Shown piece after piece: positions 59,814 through 64,000 of a stretch of DNA of 64,000 nt. Source of the stretch: JBBROS01 sp965199595 (GTDB lineage Bacteria; Pseudomonadota; Alphaproteobacteria; Acetobacterales; Acetobacteraceae). Location: NCBI GenBank assembly GCA_965199595.1, contig OZ241182.1, positions 3,954,608 through 4,018,607 on the forward strand, in the 5' to 3' direction. Position 1 is the stretch's first letter; each line of letters opens with the position of its first letter. Under the pieces are notes generated by a model. That model ran no database searches, was not told the origin of the DNA, and saw only the letters and a list, made by a program, of their open reading frames with translations. A program made the position numbers and the translations under genes.

Positions 59814-61094
59814 ATGACCGAGGACAGACTACCGCTGGCCGAGCTGATGGCCAAAGCCGGAGATGGCGACTTTCTGCGTTCCGTGGCGGAGGCCGTGGTG
59901 CAGTTGTTGATGGAGACGGACGTGGACGGCCTGATCGGCGCCGGGCGGCACGAGCGCTCCGGCGAGCGCACGACCTACCGCAATGGGTACCGCGACCGCA
60001 CGCTGGACACGCGGCTGGGCGGAGCTGCTCAAGGTTTCGCCTGCGAAGCAGGTGAAATAGCAGCGGAGGGAGCCTGCAGCTCCGGATCCCCAAGCTGCGC
60101 CAGGGCAGCTACTTTCCGCCGTTCCTGGAGCCGCGCAAAACGTCGGAGAAAGCCCTGGTGGCCGTCATCCCAGCGACAGCATCGCTGTCGCAGAGAGGCC
60201 TGGATTGGCGGCGTGTCGACCCGGCGTGTGGACGACCTGGTGCAGGCAATGGGCCTGGCCGGGATCAGCAAGAGCACGGTGAGCAAGCTGTGTAAGGACA
60301 TCGACGACCGGGTGAGCGCCTTCCTGGAGCGCCCACTGGTCGGCGACTGGCCCTACCTGTGGCTGGACGCCACCTACCTCAAGCAGCGCGAGGGTGGGCG
60401 GATCACCAGTGTGGCCGCGATAATCGCCGTGGCGGTCAGCACGGACGGCAAGCGCGAGATCGTCGGGCTGCATATCGGGCCGTCGGAGGCGGAGACCTTC
60501 TGGGCTACGTTCCTGAAAAGCCTGGTGCGCCGGGGCCTGCGTGGCACCAAGCTGGTGATCTCCGACGCCCACGAGGGTCTCAAGGCGGCGATCCGCCGGG
60601 TCATGAACTCCACCTGGCAGCGCTGCCGGGTTCATTGGATGCGCAACGCTCAGTCCTACGTCCCGAAAGCCCAGCAGAACATGGTCTCGGCGGCACTGCG
60701 TCAGGCGTTCATCCAGGCCGACCGCGCGTCCGCCAGCCAGACACTGCGCCATGTCGCCGACCAGCTCCGGGGCAAGTGGCCGAAGCTCGGCGCGTTCATC
60801 GACGAGAGCGAGGCCGACGTGCTGGCCCACATGGACTTCCCCGCATCGCACCGGGCCAAGCTGCATTCCACCAATCCGCTGGAGCGGCTGAATAAGGAGG
60901 TGAAGCGCCGGGCCGACGTGGTCGGCATTTTCCCCAACGAGGGTGCCATCATCCGGCTGATCGGTGCGGTGCTGCTGGAAGCCAACGACGAGTGGCAGCT
61001 CCAGCACCGCTACATGCAGACCGAGGTCATGGCCGAACTCACACCGCCGCTGATCGATGCCATCCCACCACAGATTTCCACCGTGGCCGCTTGA
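59814..61094 (+). CDS. IS256-family (Mutator-type) transposase with garbled internal segment
   Basis: A 426-residue frame. The N-terminus (about 1-68, RDRTLDTRLGG) and everything after about 127 (EAWIGGVSTRRVDDLVQAMG) are typical. Catalytic residues of the DDE core are visible: D in LWLDATYLK, D in VISDAHEGL, and E in NPLERLNKEVKRR. Between them about 58 residues replace the expected 34: two small insertions (about 50 and 22 bases) throw the normal PKLRQGSYFPPFLEPRKTSEK segment into another frame and then restore it. Total excess is 72 bases, so the frame is preserved. Whether the enzyme still works is doubtful. Confidence 0.8.
   Translation: MTEDRLPLAELMAKAGDGDFLRSVAEAVVQLLMETDVDGLIGAGRHERSGERTTYRNGYRDRTLDTRLGGAAQGFACEAGEIAAEGACSSGSPSCARAATFRRSWSRAKRRRKPWWPSSQRQHRCRREAWIGGVSTRRVDDLVQAMGLAGISKSTVSKLCKDIDDRVSAFLERPLVGDWPYLWLDATYLKQREGGRITSVAAIIAVAVSTDGKREIVGLHIGPSEAETFWATFLKSLVRRGLRGTKLVISDAHEGLKAAIRRVMNSTWQRCRVHWMRNAQSYVPKAQQNMVSAALRQAFIQADRASASQTLRHVADQLRGKWPKLGAFIDESEADVLAHMDFPASHRAKLHSTNPLERLNKEVKRRADVVGIFPNEGAIIRLIGAVLLEANDEWQLQHRYMQTEVMAELTPPLIDAIPPQISTVAA
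60024..60064. repeat. 41-base palindromic insertion within the transposase gene
   Basis: The outer arms are GCTGCT (60024-60029) and AGCAGC (60059-60064). The inner arms are TTTCGCCTGC (60035-60044) and GCAGGTGAAA (60048-60057), which pair except for one G:T. The loop is GAA. It would fold as a strong hairpin. Surrounded by GGAG-like sequence on both sides, possibly a small target duplication. Confidence 0.7.
60173..60191. repeat. 19-base palindromic insertion within the transposase gene
   Basis: GCGACAGC-ATC-GCTGTCGC, a perfect 8-base stem, lies exactly where the normal VIQEAWIG coding sequence is interrupted. It compensates the frame shift caused by the larger insertion upstream. Confidence 0.7.
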
Positions 61095-61335
61095 TCCCTG
61101 GCCACCTCAACTACACCGCAAATTCCACCACGTTGACGGACGTGACCAGGTCAAAACAGCAGCCTGACCCTGTCCACCCGCAGGGGCGCACTCCAGAACC
61201 TGAAAACTATTCAACGCTGATTGACATCTTGGCCGCCGGGAGCGGGCCGTCGGCCGCGCTCACTTGCACGGCATCGTGCCGTGTCGGCCGGATCCTGCCC
61301 ATGAACGCGATTTTGTATCGCGATCGCCCGCCGTG

Positions 61336-61401
61336 CTGCCCGGCATCGATCTGCTCCGCCCCCTGGCTGAATACGAGCAGGCGGCGGGAGGTGGCTGGTG
61401 A
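61336..61401 (+). pseudogene. Possible istA C-terminal remnant (IS21 family)
   Basis: The last 21 codons of a frame, reading PGIDLLRPLAEYEQ, end at a TGA that overlaps the istB start (GTGA), which is the normal istA-istB junction. The rest of istA is missing. Bases 61132-61335 hold no gene; they are probably further IS21-related debris. Confidence 0.4.
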
Positions 61402-62233
61402 GCGTCGAGGTGGATGCCCTGCCGGACATGCTGGCACGGCTCAAGCTGATGGCGATGCGTGACCGGCTCGACGGGCTGCTGGACGAGGCGGCACGGGGCG
61501 ACCTCAGCTTGCGCGAGACGCTGGCGCTGCTGTGCCGGGCGGAGGTGTCGCACCGCGAGGAGCGGCGCATCCAGATGGGCACCGGGATCGCGAAGTTCCC
61601 GCACCAGCGCACGCTGGAGGGGTTCGACTTCGCTGCCCAGCCCTCGCTGGACGCCAAGCAGGTGCGCGACCTGGCCGCCTGCCGCTGGTCGCCAATGGCG
61701 ACGCCCTGCTGATCCAGGGTCCGCCCGGCGTGGGCAAGACGCACCTCGCGATTGTCCTGGGGCGCGAGGCGATCCGGCACGGCTACTCGGTGCTGTTCAC
61801 CCCGGCGACGTCCCTGGTGACGACGCTGGTCAGGGGGCATGCGGAGGGGAGGCTGGAACAGCGGCTTGCGCAATTGGCCAAGCCGAAGCTGCTGATCATG
61901 GACGAGTTCGGCTACCTGCCGTTCGAGCCCGCAGCGGCCCACCTACTGTTCCAGCTCATCAGCCGCCGCTACGAGAAGGGCAGCATCCTGATCACGTCCA
62001 ACCGGGCCGTGGGCGACTGGGGCACGATGCTGGGCGACCAGGCGGTGGCGACCGCCATCCTGGACCGGCTGCTGCACCACAGCCATGTGCTCACCAGCCG
62101 CGGTGACAGCTACCGGCTGCGCGAGAAGCGCCGCTCGGGGCTGATCAAGGCAACACCCGCACCGGCATCCGCCGAGGCATCACAGCAGCGGAGGTGGCCG
62201 GGTTCTCGGTGTCGCCCCCGGATGGGTTCCTGA
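61398..62233 (+). pseudogene. istB: IS21-family helper ATPase istB, frameshifted
   Basis: The first 100 codons (LPDMLARLKLMAMRDRLDGLLDEA, then FPHQRTLEGFDFAAQPSLD) and the remainder (LLIQGPPGVGKTHLAIVLGREA, LLIMDEFGYLPFEPAAAHLLFQLI, SNRAVGDWGTMLGDQAVATAI) are both good IstB, containing Walker A and B. They are in different frames: a single base is missing near 61686 (CGCTGG then TCGCC, where GTCGCC is expected). The C-terminal tail beyond about 62150 is foreign. Nonfunctional unless read by frameshifting. Confidence 0.85.
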
Positions 62234-62247
62234 TGTCGCTTGATAGG

Positions 62248-62466
62248 CGCCGGTCCTGGCTGTTCTACGGCTCGGATCGTGGCGGGCAGCGCGCCGCGGT
62301 GATCTACAGCTTGATCGTCACCGCCAAGGTGAACGACGTCGATCCGTAAGCCTCGCTTGCCGACGTGCTGGCCCGCATTGCCGAACACCAAGTCCAGCGC
62401 CTCGACGATCTGCTGCCTTGGAACTGGGCTGCAACCAGAGCCGCCGCCATCAACCAGGCTGCCTGA
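62248..62466 (+). pseudogene. IS66 transposase (TnpC) C-terminal fragment with internal stop
   Basis: Reads WLFYGSDRGGQRAAVIYSLIV, then ADVLARIAEHQVQRLDDLLPWNW, the C-terminus of an IS66 TnpC. A TAA at 62347-62349 interrupts it after DVDP, where homologues have a glutamine or glutamate. Orientation is opposite to the IS66 copy at 63236-64000, from which it differs in sequence. Confidence 0.8.
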
Positions 62467-62555
62467 GACCCTCACCAACCAGGCCCAGCCAACACCGTAA
62501 GCGTCATGTGGTGACTACGGCGTTCTGCTGCTCGGCACCGGTTGTGACGTGAGAG

Positions 62556-63236
62556 TCAGTTTGCGCCGCAGCACTTCTTGTATTTTCGCCCTGATCCACA
62601 CGGGCAAAGCTCGTTGCGGCCGACTTTGCTGCCGCCCGGCATGCTTGATCTGCCCGTAGCTGCATGGGGCTGCGCGACCCGCCAGGCGTGGAGGTCATCG
62701 ACCCAGGTGGGGATCAGGTCGGGCGCCATCCTGGTCAGCTCGTCGATCTCCGTCTTGGCCTGGCTGCTGGTTCCGTCGGCGATCTCGATCAGCGCCTTCA
62801 AGCCCGCCAGGGCCGCACGGGTGCCTCGGTCGGCTGCGGCCATGCTGTCCCAGCTCGATGGCCGCAGCGCAATGGCCCGGGCGAACCCTTCGATCCAGAT
62901 CTCCCACATCGTGTCGTCGTTCCGGGTGTCGACATCGTAGACCACCTCGTAGCGGCCGCGCCCGGCGTGCAACGCACGCGATACGGCATTGTAGTGCGCC
63001 ATGATGAGCCTGGTGACGTCCTTGGCCTGCTGCTCGGTCTCGAACACCGGCTCCGGGTCGGTGGCCGCGTTGGCGCTCCAGACCTCCGGCAGCCATTCGC
63101 CGGGCAGGATCAGCGTGGGGCAGACGAGGAGCCCGGCCACGAACCCGTCCAGCGTGCTCGCCAACATGGGCTCGCCCGGGAGGGCGGAGAGACGCTCATC
63201 GAGGTCTTCGAGTCGCGTGACCGGGTCGATCGCCAT
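62556..63236 (-). CDS. UPF0149/YecA-like protein with SEC-C zinc motif, probable IS66 passenger
   Basis: A 226-residue protein. About residues 10-185 resemble the UPF0149/YecA fold (LDERLSALPGEPMLASTLDGFVAGLLVCPTLILPGEWLPEVW; EIWIEGFARAIALRPSSWDSM). The C-terminus is a SEC-C motif: NELCPCGSGRKYKKCCG, a zinc-binding tail also found in SecA. Its ATG shares one base with the tnpC stop (TGATG), so it is translated with the transposase. The function in transposition is unknown; it could be simple cargo. Confidence 0.85.
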   Translation of the reverse strand: MAIDPVTRLEDLDERLSALPGEPMLASTLDGFVAGLLVCPTLILPGEWLPEVWSANAATDPEPVFETEQQAKDVTRLIMAHYNAVSRALHAGRGRYEVVYDVDTRNDDTMWEIWIEGFARAIALRPSSWDSMAAADRGTRAALAGLKALIEIADGTSSQAKTEIDELTRMAPDLIPTWVDDLHAWRVAQPHAATGRSSMPGGSKVGRNELCPCGSGRKYKKCCGAN

Positions 63237-64000
63237 CAAGCGTTCAACGCCCACGGCAGCAGCTCCGCAACCCGGTTCACCGGGTGGTCGGCGATGCGGG
63301 TCAGCACGGTGCGCAGATACGCCTCGGGATCGCGGCCGTTCAGCTTGGCCGTGGTGATCAGGCTGTAGATCGCGGCGGCCCGCTCGCCCCCGCTGTCCGA
63401 TCCGGCGAACAGGTAGTTCTTGCGCCCCAGCGCCACCGGACGGATCGCGCGCTCGGCGCCATTGTTGTCCAGGCAGGCCCGCCCGTCCCGCAGCGGCAGG
63501 GTAAGCGCATCCCAGCGGGACAGGCTGTAGCGGATCGCCACTGCCAGAGCGCCCTTGCCGGGGATGCGGCGCAGCGTGGCTGTGAACCACTCGTGCAGCT
63601 CCCGCATCAGCGGAGTGGACCTGGTCTCGCGCGCCTGCTGCCGCTCGGCAGGCGGGCGGCCACGGATGTCGCGCTCGATGGCGTAAAGGGCGGCGATGCG
63701 GGTCAGCGCCTCATGGGCCAGCGGCGACTTCGCGGCCTCATACACCTCATGCAGCTTGCGCCGGGCGTGTGCCCAACAGGCCGCCTCCTGGACACCTCCC
63801 GCCTGGTAGAGCCCGGTGAACCCGGCATAGCCATCCGCCTGGAGAATGCCACGGAACCCGGCCAGATGCGCCCGAGGGTGTTCGCCGCGGCGGTCCGGCG
63901 TGTAGCGGTACAGCACCGCGGGCGGGGCGGTTCCGGCGAACGGTCGGTCGTCGCGCGCATAGACCCACAATCGGCCGGTCTTGGTCCGCCCGGCCCCGGG
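63236..64000 (-). CDS. tnpC: IS66-family transposase TnpC, C-terminal part
   Basis: The frame is open through the window edge; 254 residues are visible. Landmarks: LWVYARDDRPFAG, QADGYAGF (catalytic D), VQEAACWAHARRKLHEVYEA, then ALAVAIRYSLSRWDALTLPLRDGRACLDNNGAERAIRPVALGRKNYLFAGSDSGGERAAAIYSLI, and the terminal DHPVNRVAELLPWAL (quoted as separate blocks: the DNN-E motif and GRKN-FAGSD block are diagnostic). Only its N-terminal half is cut off. Appears intact where seen. Confidence 0.93.
   Translation of the reverse strand, partial: PGAGRTKTGRLWVYARDDRPFAGTAPPAVLYRYTPDRRGEHPRAHLAGFRGILQADGYAGFTGLYQAGGVQEAACWAHARRKLHEVYEAAKSPLAHEALTRIAALYAIERDIRGRPPAERQQARETRSTPLMRELHEWFTATLRRIPGKGALAVAIRYSLSRWDALTLPLRDGRACLDNNGAERAIRPVALGRKNYLFAGSDSGGERAAAIYSLITTAKLNGRDPEAYLRTVLTRIADHPVNRVAELLPWALNA

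Larger units (their letters stand above)
59711..61131 (+). mobile_element. IS256-family insertion sequence with decayed ends
   Basis: Terminal inverted repeats are recognisable: GTGGTGGAATTT at 59711-59722 matches AAATTCCACCAC at 61120-61131 exactly. Inside, GGTGTAG and GGAGGTGGCCA on the left correspond to CTACACC and TGGCCACCTC on the right, with an 11-base excess in the left end. No matching 8-9-base target duplication flanks the element, so the ends may have been rearranged. It encodes the transposase at 59814-61094. Length about 1.42 kb, close to the family norm. Confidence 0.8.
62497..64000 (-). mobile_element. IS66-family element, cut by the window edge
   Basis: GTAAGCG at 62497-62503 (continuing TCATGTGGTGACTACGG) has the GTAA start and form of an IS66 terminal repeat, at the correct place to be the right end of the minus-strand tnpC copy. 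If so, the UPF0149 gene at 62556-63236 lies inside the element, between tnpC and the repeat. The other end, tnpA/tnpB and the target duplication are outside the window. Confidence 0.6.

Noticed and set aside
59814..61094. Reading the IS256 transposase as simply intact
   Set aside because: About 58 residues in the middle are not family-like, and the expected segment is present in another frame between two hairpin insertions.
1..64000. CRISPR arrays, tRNA and rRNA genes, and a replication origin
   Set aside because: No regularly spaced repeats, tRNA cloverleaf with CCA-type acceptor, rRNA core sequence, or dnaA-box cluster was seen by eye. A tRNA scan would settle the tRNA question.

Overview
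This is a GC-rich, gene-dense bacterial window (GC near 70% by eye). Gene content points to an alphaproteobacterium, most plausibly Acetobacteraceae: an aerobic aromatic/heterocycle degrader with alternative complex III, a caa3 oxidase and many IS remnants. The taxon is inferred from content only; no rRNA or tRNA gene was seen.

Layout. 1-5.5 kb: an aromatic-acid catabolic cluster (two FAD monooxygenases and an AAHS-type MFS importer) facing an IclR regulator, with a perfect palindrome between them. 5.5-10.1 kb: small membrane proteins, a DUF2157 protein facing a TetR regulator, a ketopantoate-reductase-like enzyme, and relics, including an Old Yellow Enzyme fragment. 10.1-14.7 kb: an ABM-domain protein, a thiolase plus OB-fold/zinc-ribbon pair, a FUSC transporter and an Lrp/AsnC regulator. 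14.9-19.7 kb: ssuC-ssuB-ssuD-like sulfonate genes without a binding protein, a GNAT and an SLC13-type permease. 20-26.9 kb: hflX, gshB, DUF3830, an XRE regulator, a two-subunit CoA-transferase, a hydrolase and a secreted SGNH-like protein.

26.9-29.2 kb is an island-like stretch: an IS256-type transposase tail, an aquaporin, a decayed serine recombinase and an SMI1/KNR4-like protein. 29.2-40.6 kb is the centrepiece: twelve minus-strand genes, every junction overlapping, encoding alternative complex III (actA-F), an uncharacterised anchored protein, a Sco copper chaperone and a complete caa3 oxidase. The subunit I active site is of the A2 kind (YSHPAVY). Electrons would pass from quinol through ACIII to the oxidase.

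40.7-52.4 kb: SelO, an SDR, a Crp/Fnr regulator, two membrane proteins (one DUF3592), and an EmrAB-TolC-like tripartite efflux operon. 52.4-55.3 kb: a LysR relic, then a PAS-GGDEF-EAL protein translationally coupled to a BLUF blue-light sensor, which looks like a split light-controlled c-di-GMP module. 55.4-59.4 kb: a NicAB-like molybdenum hydroxylase whose large subunit carries three fused cytochrome c motifs.

59.7-64.0 kb is an IS nest. An IS256-like element has a transposase interrupted by two hairpin-shaped insertions that together preserve the frame. Next come a frameshifted IS21 istB, a dead IS66 tail, and an IS66 element running off the window with a UPF0149/SEC-C gene inside its terminal repeat.

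I found no convincing wholly new defence or biosynthetic system. The strongest leads are the ACIII-caa3 operon with its unknown seventh gene, the BLUF/c-di-GMP pair, and the paired palindromic insertions.
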